Assembly: GCA_902806005.1 (NCBI GenBank)
Contig: CADCUY010000602.1
Coordinates: forward strand, 1-33,783
Reading direction: 5' to 3'
DNA length: 33,783 nucleotides
Source: an uncultured Quadrisphaera sp.
GTDB taxonomy: Bacteria; Actinomycetota; Actinomycetes; Actinomycetales; Quadrisphaeraceae
Both the position numbers and the translations under genes were made by a program. Shown here piece after piece: positions 8,205 through 16,619 of this stretch (positions are counted from its first letter, which is position 1; every line of letters starts with the position of its first letter). The notes below the pieces were generated by a model, which was not told the origin of the DNA, made no database searches, and saw only the letters and a list, made by a program, of their open reading frames with translations.

Positions 8205-9808
8205 GGGTGCCTCGGGGCCGCTCGCCGGCCGCCGCGCCGCCCGAGCAGCAGCGGACGGCGGAGGAGGGCCACCAGCAGCGGGACCCCGAGGATCAGGCCC
8301 CACAGGACCAGCAGCGGGTTCCAGCGCAGCAGCTGCTGCACCGAGGTCAGCCACGTCGTGTCCCGCTGGGTCTGACCGGCCAGCACCAGGTCGGTGGAGA
8401 CCCTGGTGGTCGGGTTCTCGCCGAGCTGGGCGCTGCCGGGCTCGGCGACGTTCACCGCGGCCCAGGCCCCGGTGATCCGGTTGCCGTCGACCTCGGCCTC
8501 GCGCACGGTGGGCAGCACGTCGACGGCGTAGCGGTAGCTGTCGGTGATGTCGTTGTCCACGACGGTGACCTCGGCCCGGTCCTTGACCCGGACCCCGACG
8601 TAGTTGTCGCGCAGGTCGTTGCCGGCGACGAGGTTGCGCTCCCCGCCCTCGATCTCGACGCCGCTGCCCTCGTTGCCGTAGGCGGTGTTGTCGATGACGA
8701 GGTTGCCGTCCGAGGGTGACAGGCGCGCGTCGCCCTCCACCGTGGTCGTCGACCGGCCGTCGTCGATCATGAAGCCGTGGCCGGCGTTGTCGAAGGAGGT
8801 GTTGCCGCGCATGACGTTGTTGTCGCAGCCGCGCGAGAAGATGAACCCGTGCCGGCCGTTCCCGCTGGCGGTGTTGCCCACGACGAGGAAGTTGTTGCTG
8901 AAGTCGTGCGGGTCGAAGCCGTACTCGTCGTTGTCGGTGAAGGCGTTGCCCGTCCAGTCCATCGCCTCGGCCTCGTGGGTGTAGGCGCCGAAGCGGTTGC
9001 GCGTGAACGTCGAGGCCGTCACCGTGCCGGTCACGGCCTCGCGGATCCTGCCCGACTCCGGCTCGGCCGAGCGGCCGCGCCAAGCGACCCCGGAGCTGGT
9101 GCCGGTGCCGAAGCCGAGGCTGTCGAAGACGGCGTGGTCGGCGTCGAAGCGCCCCGCGACCTGGAGCACGAAGGAGCGGCCGTCCGCGGTGTCCGCGTCG
9201 GGTGCGGCCGCCTCCTCGTCCCAGGAGGTGATCGAGACGGGCTGCTCCGGGGTGCCGTCGACCGTCAGGGTCCCCTGGGAGATCAGCGTGGCGAACTCCC
9301 GCGTGCTGCTGGTCAGCCGCACCACCGGGGTGGCGCCGTCGACGACCAGCGACGCCCCGCGGCCGACGTGCACGTGCGCCTCGAGCAGCACCGCCCCGTC
9401 CGGCCCGGTGGGCATGACCTCGGGGTGCAGGTCGCGCAGCTCCGCCAGGGTGTAGGGCTGGGCGCGCGGGCCGAGCACCACGGTGGGCAGCTCGCCCGGC
9501 CGGGCCGGGCCCTCCAGGGGGGCGTCGAGCCGGAAGGCCTCGACGACCGCCGAGGTGCTCAGCCGGCGGGCGATGCGGTGGCTCACCGAGTCGCGCTCGA
9601 GCTCGGCGAGCGCGACGTCGGTCGGGGTCTGGATCAGGGGCTCGTGGGGGACGGCGCCCAGCTCGGGCGGCCGTGCGGGCGGCTCGTAGGCGGCCGCCCC
9701 CACGACCAGCGCGGACGGCACCAGCAGCACCGCGAGGAGCGCGGTGACCAGGCGGCGGGCGCGGAGCTCGGCGCTGACGCCGCGGTCAGCTCGCACGGCG
9801 GCCCTCAC
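8201..9808 (-). CDS. Bitopic right-handed beta-helix protein, AlgG-like mannuronan C5-epimerase candidate
   Basis: N-terminal TM, NosD/CASH-type repeats, YGFDPHDFSNNFLVVGNTASGNGRHGFIFSRGCDNNVMRGNTSFDNAGHGFMIDDG, C-terminal TM (LLVLWGLILGVPLLVALL) and an Arg-rich tail. Confidence 0.75.
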   Translation of the reverse strand: MRAAVRADRGVSAELRARRLVTALLAVLLVPSALVVGAAAYEPPARPPELGAVPHEPLIQTPTDVALAELERDSVSHRIARRLSTSAVVEAFRLDAPLEGPARPGELPTVVLGPRAQPYTLAELRDLHPEVMPTGPDGAVLLEAHVHVGRGASLVVDGATPVVRLTSSTREFATLISQGTLTVDGTPEQPVSITSWDEEAAAPDADTADGRSFVLQVAGRFDADHAVFDSLGFGTGTSSGVAWRGRSAEPESGRIREAVTGTVTASTFTRNRFGAYTHEAEAMDWTGNAFTDNDEYGFDPHDFSNNFLVVGNTASGNGRHGFIFSRGCDNNVMRGNTSFDNAGHGFMIDDGRSTTTVEGDARLSPSDGNLVIDNTAYGNEGSGVEIEGGERNLVAGNDLRDNYVGVRVKDRAEVTVVDNDITDSYRYAVDVLPTVREAEVDGNRITGAWAAVNVAEPGSAQLGENPTTRVSTDLVLAGQTQRDTTWLTSVQQLLRWNPLLVLWGLILGVPLLVALLRRPLLLGRRGGRRAAPRHP

Positions 9809-11024
9809 CGGGAGCAGCCGCGACGGGGAGGCTGGCGGGGAGGACGATCTCGCCCTGGCCCTGCACCCGGCCGGCAGCCGTGCGGGTCAGCCAGCCCTGG
9901 CGGTTCATGGTCACGGCGGCCCACAGCTTGACCGGCAGGGCGACGAACGCCACGACCAGGGCCATCAGCGGGGCGAGGGCGAGGTCGCGGGGGTTCTCCC
10001 TCAGGTGCGACAGCCCGCGCAGCGACCGGCCGACCACGGCCCAGGCCAGCACCAGGGCGAGGGCGGGCCAGCCACCGCGGGTGGTCCACGCGACGCCGTA
10101 GAAGACGGCGGCGCCCATCGTCACCGGGGTCAGGAGCACCTGCAGCACCGTCACCTGCGTGATCAGCGGCTGGCGCCACAGCCACCCCTGGGCCAGAGCG
10201 GTCAGGTAGGTCCGGTAGGAGTTGCGGCTCCAGCGCACCCGCTGCCGCACGAAGGCGCTCCAGGAGTCGGGGAACATGGAGTCGGCCTGGGCCGAGGCCT
10301 GGTGCACGGTGCGGTAGCCGGAGGCCAGCACCAGCCAGGTCAGCCGGCCGTCGTCACCGGCGACGCAGTAGCGGCCCAGGAACTTCTCGTGCTCCAGCGC
10401 CGGCATCAGCGGCAGCACCACCGAGCGGCGGTAGGCGGCCGTGCGGCCCGAGAGCACCGCTACCGCGCCCCACCGCGACATCGCCGGCACGTAGTCGAGG
10501 TAGCGGGTGTTCAGCAGCCAGTACGCGACCCGCCGCCGGACGTCCGAGGACGGCAGGTGGACGTGCTGGCGCGAGCCGACGCCGCCGACCCGGGAGTCGA
10601 CGAAGGGCATCTGCAGGGCGGCCAGCGCCCCCGGCCGCCACGAGGTGTCGGAGTCGGCGAAGACCACGAGCTCGCTGGTCGCCGCCCGGACGCCCGCCCC
10701 CAGCGCACCGCGCTTGCCGGTGTGCCGCCACGGCAGCACCACGACCCGCGGCAGGTCGAGGCGGTGGAGCCTGGCCAGGAGCACCTCGTCGAGGTCGTCG
10801 ACGACGAGGATGACCTCGGTGGGGTCCTCGGCGAGCCAGGTGCGCAGGCAGCGCTCGAGGACGTCGGCGTCCTCCCGGTAGACCGGCACCACCACGGACG
10901 TGGTGGTGCGGTAGCCGTTGACCACCTCCCGGTAGCCGTGGTGCGACAGGGTGCGGCGGACCAGCCAGACCGACCAGGACAGCAGCCCGATCAGCCCGAT
11001 GGGCAGCCAGAAGGACGTGGACAC
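9786..11024 (-). CDS. Processive family-2 glycosyltransferase (hyaluronan synthase/NodC-like)
   Basis: SVVVPVYRED, VVFADSDTSWRPG, AGDDGRLTWLVLASGYRT, QRVRWSRNSYRTYL (QxxRW), several TM segments; 23-nt overlap with the epimerase-like gene. Confidence 0.9.
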   Translation of the reverse strand: MSTSFWLPIGLIGLLSWSVWLVRRTLSHHGYREVVNGYRTTTSVVVPVYREDADVLERCLRTWLAEDPTEVILVVDDLDEVLLARLHRLDLPRVVVLPWRHTGKRGALGAGVRAATSELVVFADSDTSWRPGALAALQMPFVDSRVGGVGSRQHVHLPSSDVRRRVAYWLLNTRYLDYVPAMSRWGAVAVLSGRTAAYRRSVVLPLMPALEHEKFLGRYCVAGDDGRLTWLVLASGYRTVHQASAQADSMFPDSWSAFVRQRVRWSRNSYRTYLTALAQGWLWRQPLITQVTVLQVLLTPVTMGAAVFYGVAWTTRGGWPALALVLAWAVVGRSLRGLSHLRENPRDLALAPLMALVVAFVALPVKLWAAVTMNRQGWLTRTAAGRVQGQGEIVLPASLPVAAAPGEGRRAS

Positions 11025-11100
11025 GGGGGGACCTCTCGACGGATCGCGCGAAGCGGGACGCCGACGCTCGCGCCGAGCTCCTGAGCGGGCTCGCGGGTGT

Positions 11101-11120
11101 CGTCGACGTGATCGACGCTA
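11101..11120 (-). promoter_or_regulatory. Candidate promoter/operator of the GT2-ugd operon: -10 TAGCGT overlapped by dyad CGTCGA-N5-TCGACG
   Basis: Dyad 11101-11117; minus-strand TAGCGT at 11115-11120, about 90 nt upstream of the GT2 start. Confidence 0.35.
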
Positions 11121-11431
11121 CGGAGGCCCCGCCGTGCGGACATCCCTCGACGGAGGGTGCCGCGGGCTCGCCGGGTCCTCCCCCGGCCCCGCCACGACCC
11201 GTACGCCGGTAGGGGCTGCGGGGGTGCCTGCCTCGGCGGGGCGCGTGCCGTCGGCCGCGTCCTCGACCCGTCCGGTGACGGCACCGGCTCGTCCCGCTCG
11301 GCACCCTCGGTGGTCGCTACTGTGGCGGGTGGGCCGTCCCCTCGCGCTCGCTCCGCCTCGGGGCCGCACCGCCTCCGCCGTGCGGTGCTCGACCGAGGGA
11401 CCCGTCACTCCCAGGAGACGACTCAGACGCC

Positions 11432-11881
11432 ATGATCACCACCACCAGCGGCGTCGTCATGGTCGTCAGCACGGGTCTGTGGGCGGGCGCGGTCCTGGCG
11501 ATCACCGTGGAGAGGCTCCACCGCTGGCGCGGGATGAGCGACGAGGACTACGCCGCCGACTTCCGACGGGCGACCGGCCGTGACGACCCGCTGATGCCGG
11601 TGCTCGCGGTGCTGGGCACGGCCGGCGCGGTCGTCTTCGCGCTCCGCGGGACGGGAGCGCCCACCACCCTCGCGTGGGTCGGCGCCGCCCTCGGGTCCAG
11701 TGCCGTGGTCCTGTCCCTCGTGGTCCTGGAGCCGATCCAGCGGCGGTTCCGCAAGGTCGGCCAGGGGGAGGTGCCCGTGCGCGTCGGGCACCACAGGGCG
11801 ACGTGGCGTCGCGTGCACCAGGTGCGCACGGCCCTGGCGATGGCGGCCTTCGCCGCGCTCGCCGCGGCAGCGAACCTCTGA
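11432..11881 (+). CDS. DUF1772-like (anthrone oxygenase-like) small membrane protein
   Basis: 149 aa; MITTTSGVVMVVSTGLWAGAVLAITVERLHRW…, 3-4 TM segments, RRVHQVRTALAMAAFAALAAA C-terminus typical of the family. Confidence 0.65.
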   Translation: MITTTSGVVMVVSTGLWAGAVLAITVERLHRWRGMSDEDYAADFRRATGRDDPLMPVLAVLGTAGAVVFALRGTGAPTTLAWVGAALGSSAVVLSLVVLEPIQRRFRKVGQGEVPVRVGHHRATWRRVHQVRTALAMAAFAALAAAANL

Positions 11882-11908
11882 CCGCCGCTCGTCACCGGGG
11901 CCCGTCGG

Positions 11909-12793
11909 TCACCCGGTGGTGAAGGCCTGGCGGTTCTCCTCGACGAACTCGGCGAAGCTGCGCGGCGCGCGCCCGGTGATCGCGCGGACGGTCTCGGTGA
12001 AGACGTCCCCGTCGTCCCGGCCGTGGCGCACGACGTCGCGGAACTGGTGGCGCAGGCCCGCGGCGGTGAACGCGTCGTCGCCGGTCGCGCGCAGCAGGGC
12101 GTAGAAGAGCGGGCTGGGCAGGCGCACGGAGCGCACCCGGCGCCCCAGCACCGCGCTCAGCTGGTCGGCGACGGCGGGCAGCGACAGGAGCTCGGGGCCG
12201 GTCAGCACGTGCGTGCGCCCCTCGTGGCCGCCCTCCACGAGCACCCGGACGGCGACCGCGGCGATGTCGGCGGTGTCGATCCACCCCGTGACGCCCCGGC
12301 CGCTGGTCTGCGGCAGCACGCCGCGGCGGATGCCGGCCGCGGACTCGAGGAAGTTCTGCACGAACGCCGCCGGCCGCAGCAGCGTCCAGGCGACCGGCGA
12401 CGCCTGCAGCAGCGCGTCGGTGCAGGCGGGGGCGCTCGCCCAGGGGATCGCCGAGGCGGGGTTCGCGTCGGCGGTCGAGAGGTGCACCACCCGCTGCACC
12501 CCTGCCGCCAGGGCGGCCTCGACCGCGTTGCGGCCGTGCTGGCGCTGGCTCGCACCGGGGAAGGTCAGCAGGAAGAGCCGGTCGGCACCCTCCACGGCCG
12601 CACGGAGGCTGGCCGGGTCACCGAGGTCGCCGAGCACGGCGTCGACGCCCCGGTCCCGGACGTCGTCGACCTGCTGCTGGCGACGGCACAGGGCGCGCAC
12701 CGGCTCGCCCGCGTCGGCGAGCCCGGTCACGACCTGGCGGCCGATGCCGCCCGTGGCACCGGTGACCAGGACGGCGCTGGACCGGTCGGGCAC
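11909..12793 (-). CDS. NAD(P)-binding NmrA-like/atypical SDR reductase
   Basis: VLVTGATGGIGRQVVTGLADAGEPVRALCR, VQRVVHLSTADAN, WTLLRPAAFVQNFLE. Confidence 0.9.
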   Translation of the reverse strand: MPDRSSAVLVTGATGGIGRQVVTGLADAGEPVRALCRRQQQVDDVRDRGVDAVLGDLGDPASLRAAVEGADRLFLLTFPGASQRQHGRNAVEAALAAGVQRVVHLSTADANPASAIPWASAPACTDALLQASPVAWTLLRPAAFVQNFLESAAGIRRGVLPQTSGRGVTGWIDTADIAAVAVRVLVEGGHEGRTHVLTGPELLSLPAVADQLSAVLGRRVRSVRLPSPLFYALLRATGDDAFTAAGLRHQFRDVVRHGRDDGDVFTETVRAITGRAPRSFAEFVEENRQAFTTG

Positions 12794-12872
12794 GACGCCG
12801 ACCTGCGCCCGGTGTGGATCTCCTGCCGCTGGGCCGCAGACCCGTGGCCGCGGCGACGGGCATGCTGGGGCG

Positions 12873-14699
12873 GTGGACCAGACCTACACGCCGATCGCCG
12901 ACCACGGAGCCATCGGCGACCTCCGCACGGCAGCCCTGGTGGGCGCGGACGGGCGGATCGACTGGTTCTGCTGCCCCCGCTTCGACTCCCCCAGCGTCTT
13001 CGGCGCCGTCCTGGACGCCGCCCGCGGCGGGCACTGGACCATCGCCCCGGCCGGCCGGGCCGGCAGCCGCCAGTTCTACCTGCCCGACACCAACGTCCTC
13101 GTCACGCGCTTCTCGGCGGCCGGCGGCGTCGTGGAGGTGACGGACCTCATGCCCGTCCTCCGCCCGCACGACCCGGACCACCGCCAGCGCCTGGTGCGCC
13201 GGGTGAGCGCCGTCCGCGGGTCGCTGGCGATGCGTTCCACCCTCGCTCCGCGCTTCGACTACGGCCGCGCCGAGCACACCGCGACCCCGCGCGAGGGGGG
13301 AGTGCTCCTCGCAGGACCCGGCCTGACCCTCGTCCTCACCACCGAGCTCCCCGTGGAGGTGAGCGACGGGGACGTCACGGGCGCCTTCACCCTCGACGAG
13401 GGCGAGGTGGCGACCTTCGTGCTCGACGTGGTGCCCGACACGGACCCCGGGCAGCACCCGGCGAGGGGCCCGGCGGCCCCGCCGGCGGACGCGGACGCGC
13501 TGGTGACCGGCACCATCGCCTTCTGGCGCGCGTGGGTGGGGCGCTCGCGCTACGCGGGGCGGTGGCGCGAGACGGTCAACCGGTCAGCGCTGACGCTCAA
13601 GCTGCTCACCCACGAGCCGAGCGGCGCCATCGTCGCCGCCGCCACGATGGGGCTGCCCGAGGAGATCGGCGGGAGCAGGAACTGGGACTACCGCCACGTG
13701 TGGATCCGCGACGCCGCCTTCTCCCTCTACGCCCTGCTGCGCCTGGGCTTCACCGACGAGGCGGAGGCGTTCATGGACTGGCTGACCGACCGCTTCACCG
13801 CCGGTGACGCCGACGCCGACGGCGACGGGCCCCTGCGGGTGGTGTACGACATCGACGGCCGCTCCACCGCGGGCGAGGAGGTGCTCGAGCACTGGGAGGG
13901 CCACCGCGGGTCGTTCCCGGTGCGGGTGCGCAACGACGCGGCCGACCAGCTGCAGCTGGACATCTACGGCGAGCTGATCGACTCGATCTACCTGTTCAAC
14001 AAGCACGGCAAGGGCATCTCCTACGACTCCTGGCGCAGCCTGCAGGGCGTCGCGGCGTGGCTGCAGGAGAACTGGGACCGCCCCGACGAGGGCATCTGGG
14101 AGGTGCGCTCGGGACGGCGAGCGCACACCTTCTCCCGCCTGATGTGCTGGGTGGCCCTGGAGCGGATGGCCCGGATGGCCCGTCAGCGCGGCCTGCCCGG
14201 CGACGTCGCGGACTGGTCGCGCACCCGCGACCGGATCTTCGCCGACATCCTCGAGCGCTGCTGGGACCCGCAGCTGCGCGCCTTCGTGCAGTCCCCCGGC
14301 AGCGGGGTGCTCGACGCGTCGGTGCTGCTCATGCCGATGGTCAAGTTCCTGGCTCCCAACGACCCGCGCGTGGTCTCCACCCTCGCGGCCCTCGAGGACG
14401 TCCTGGTCACCGACTCCCTGGTCTTCCGCTACGACCCCGCCGCCGCGCCCGACGGGGTGGACGGCGCGGAGGGCACCTTCTCGATGTGCTCGTTCTGGTA
14501 CGTCGAGGCCCTCACCCGCACCGGCCGGCTCGAGGACGCCCGCCTGGCCCTGGAGAAGATGTTCACCTACGCCAACCCCCTCGGCCTCTACGCGGAGCAG
14601 GTGGGCCTGACCGGGGAGCAGCTGGGCAACTTCCCCCAGGCCTTCACCCACCTGTCGCTGATCAGCGCCGCGATCAACCTCGACCGCGCGCTCGGCTGA
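12873..14699 (+). CDS. Glycoside hydrolase family 15 protein (glucoamylase/trehalase-like)
   Basis: VDQTYTPIADHGAIGDLRTAALVGADGRIDWFCCPRFDSPSVFGAVLD, NRSALTLKLLTHEPSGAIVAAATMGLPEEIGGSRNWDYRHVWIRDAAFSLYALLRLGF, GNFPQAFTHLSLISAAINLDRAL. GTG start in frame with the long ORF. Confidence 0.94.
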   Translation: MDQTYTPIADHGAIGDLRTAALVGADGRIDWFCCPRFDSPSVFGAVLDAARGGHWTIAPAGRAGSRQFYLPDTNVLVTRFSAAGGVVEVTDLMPVLRPHDPDHRQRLVRRVSAVRGSLAMRSTLAPRFDYGRAEHTATPREGGVLLAGPGLTLVLTTELPVEVSDGDVTGAFTLDEGEVATFVLDVVPDTDPGQHPARGPAAPPADADALVTGTIAFWRAWVGRSRYAGRWRETVNRSALTLKLLTHEPSGAIVAAATMGLPEEIGGSRNWDYRHVWIRDAAFSLYALLRLGFTDEAEAFMDWLTDRFTAGDADADGDGPLRVVYDIDGRSTAGEEVLEHWEGHRGSFPVRVRNDAADQLQLDIYGELIDSIYLFNKHGKGISYDSWRSLQGVAAWLQENWDRPDEGIWEVRSGRRAHTFSRLMCWVALERMARMARQRGLPGDVADWSRTRDRIFADILERCWDPQLRAFVQSPGSGVLDASVLLMPMVKFLAPNDPRVVSTLAALEDVLVTDSLVFRYDPAAAPDGVDGAEGTFSMCSFWYVEALTRTGRLEDARLALEKMFTYANPLGLYAEQVGLTGEQLGNFPQAFTHLSLISAAINLDRALG

Positions 14700-15684
14700 C
14701 CGCTCCCGCCGAGGGCGCCGAGGACCGGGCCCCGGCTCCGGCCCTCCGCGGTCCTGACCTGGTGCGGCGGAACTCGCTGGGGTTGACGCCGCGGACGCGC
14801 TTGAAGGCGGCGCTGAAGGTGAAGGCGTCGGCGTAGCCCACGGTGCGGGCGACCTCGGCGATCGTGGCTCCCTCCCGCTCGACCAGCAGGTCCGCCGCCA
14901 GGGTCATCCGCCAGCGGGTCAGGTACGTCGACGGCGGTTCCTCGACCAGCTCGGCGAAGCGCTTGGCGAAGGTGGCGCGGGAGACCCCGACCCGGCCGGC
15001 GAGCGTCGAGACGGTCCACGGCGCAGCCGGCTCGGCGTGCAGCAGCCGCAGGGCGCGACCGACCACGGCGTCGCGGTGCGCGGCGTACCACGCCGGGGCC
15101 CCGCTGTCGGGGCGCTCGAACCACTCGCGCAGCGCGCAGACGAGCATCCAGTCCAGCAACCGGTCGAGCACCACCTGCTGGCCCGGCGCGTCGACGGCGA
15201 CCTCGGCGGCCAGCAGGTCGAGCACGGCACCCGCCGCGCCGCCGGCGTCCACGCGCAGCACGACGGGCAGCGCCCCCAGCAGCCGCTGCCCGATCTCGCC
15301 GGTCACCGGGTAGGCGCCGACGACCAGGGTGGTGGCGCCACCGCCGTCGCCCGGCGCAGGGTCGTTCCACCCGAGCCGGTGCAGGGTGCCGCCCTGGTCG
15401 GGCGTCGCGCAGTGCTCTCCGGACTCGACCGGCTCGGCCCGGGTCCCGACCTCGTCGACGAAGGTGAACCGCGCCGGGCCCCGCACGACCACCATGGCGC
15501 CCGCGGTCAGCCGCTCGGGCGGGTGACCGTCGGGGACGATCCACCCCGAGCCCTCGAGCACGGTGCACAGCGTCAGCGGGGGGCCGTCGACGAACCGCAG
15601 CGACCACGGCGCGGTCAGGGTCGAGCGGCCGAACAGCGACCCCTGGGCGCGGACGCCGCGGAACAGGTCACTGAAGGCGTCCAC
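14674..15684 (-). CDS. AraC family transcriptional regulator with cupin sensor domain
   Basis: VDAFSDLFRGVRAQGSLFGRSTLTAPWSLRF… (cupin) and VSTLAGRVGVSRATFAKRFAELVEEPPSTYLTRWRMTLAADLLVEREGATIAEVARTVGYADAFTFSAAFKRVRGVNPSEFR (double HTH). Confidence 0.93.
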   Translation of the reverse strand: MDAFSDLFRGVRAQGSLFGRSTLTAPWSLRFVDGPPLTLCTVLEGSGWIVPDGHPPERLTAGAMVVVRGPARFTFVDEVGTRAEPVESGEHCATPDQGGTLHRLGWNDPAPGDGGGATTLVVGAYPVTGEIGQRLLGALPVVLRVDAGGAAGAVLDLLAAEVAVDAPGQQVVLDRLLDWMLVCALREWFERPDSGAPAWYAAHRDAVVGRALRLLHAEPAAPWTVSTLAGRVGVSRATFAKRFAELVEEPPSTYLTRWRMTLAADLLVEREGATIAEVARTVGYADAFTFSAAFKRVRGVNPSEFRRTRSGPRRAGAGARSSAPSAGAVSRARGRG

Positions 15685-15690
15685 ACCGAG

Positions 15691-15696
15691 ACGGTA
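15691..15696 (-). promoter_or_regulatory. Candidate -10 (TACCGT) 6 nt before AraC GTG; leaderless
   Basis: Minus strand TCTACCGT-ctcggt-GTG. Confidence 0.5.
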
Positions 15697-15755
15697 GACG
15701 ACCGCACAGGCCGCCGGCCCCGCGCCTGCGGAAGGATCCGCAGCCCCCCTGCGGC

Positions 15756-15783
15756 TTGCACCTGACGCTGACGTCAGGTGCAA
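15756..15783. promoter_or_regulatory. Perfect operator-like dyad TTGCACCTGACG-CTGA-CGTCAGGTGCAA
   Basis: 12-bp perfect arms, 4-nt centre, in the AraC/SDR divergent region; other dyads lie at 15727-15742, 15738-15754 and 15794-15818. Confidence 0.8.
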
Positions 15784-15829
15784 CGCTCGCTCCGCTCCCG
15801 CGGACGGTCCGCAGGAGCAGGAAGGCACC

Positions 15830-16540
15830 ATGGACATCGAAGGCTCCGTCGCGCTGGTCACCGGCGGCAACCGCGGCATCGGGCGCCAGTTCGTCGACGA
15901 GCTCCTGCGGCGCGGCGCCAGCAGGGTCTACGCCGCGGTGCGCCGCCCCGAGCGGGCCGACGTGCCCGGGGCGCACCTGCTGCAGGTCGACATCACCGAC
16001 CCCGCGGCCGTGACCGCGCTGGCCGCTGCGGCGCCCGACGTGACCCTGCTGGTCAACAACGCCGGCATCGCCACCACCACCTCGCTGGTCACCGGCGACC
16101 TCGACGTCATCCGCCAGGAGATGGAGACCCACTACTTCGGCACCCTGTCGGTGGTGCGGGCCTTCGCGCCGGTCCTGCGGCGCAACGGGGGCGGCGCGAT
16201 CGTCAACGTCCTCTCGGCCCTGTCGTGGTTCTCGTACAGCGGCTCCAACCCCTACGCCGCCGCCAAGGCCGCCGAGTGGAGCCTGACCAACGGGGTCCGC
16301 CTGGAGCTGGCCGCCCAGGGGACCCTCGTGCAGGGGGTGCACCTCGGGGCCGCCGACACCGAGCTGATGCCCGACTACGACGGACCCAAGATCGACCCCC
16401 TGGACGTCGCCCGGGCCTCCCTCGACGGCCTGGCGCGCGAGGAGCTCGAGGTCCTCGTCGACGACTGGAGCCGCATGATCAAGGCCAGCCTCGCCGGCGA
16501 CCCCCGCGAGTTCTACGGCCCGTCGCTGACGCTCCGCTGA
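15830..16540 (+). CDS. SDR family oxidoreductase
   Basis: MDIEGSVALVTGGNRGIGRQFVDELLRRGASRVYAAVRRPE, LLVNNAGI, YSGSNPYAAAKAAEW; SD caggaagg. Confidence 0.94.
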   Translation: MDIEGSVALVTGGNRGIGRQFVDELLRRGASRVYAAVRRPERADVPGAHLLQVDITDPAAVTALAAAAPDVTLLVNNAGIATTTSLVTGDLDVIRQEMETHYFGTLSVVRAFAPVLRRNGGGAIVNVLSALSWFSYSGSNPYAAAKAAEWSLTNGVRLELAAQGTLVQGVHLGAADTELMPDYDGPKIDPLDVARASLDGLAREELEVLVDDWSRMIKASLAGDPREFYGPSLTLR

Positions 16541-16619
16541 CGCCGGACCGGGCCGCCGCCTCGGACGACGACGCGGGTGGACCAGCCAGGTCGCCGAGCA
16601 CGGCCGGTACGCGCTGGGC

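Noticed and set aside
8201-9808. Direct assignment as algG
   Set aside because: Motif similarity only; the substrate may be another uronan, so no gene symbol is given.
12023-13807. 594-aa plus ORF and the 5' part of the 828-aa ORF (12213-12872)
   Set aside because: Antisense to the NmrA-like gene and out-of-frame with GH15; GH15 begins near GTG 12873.
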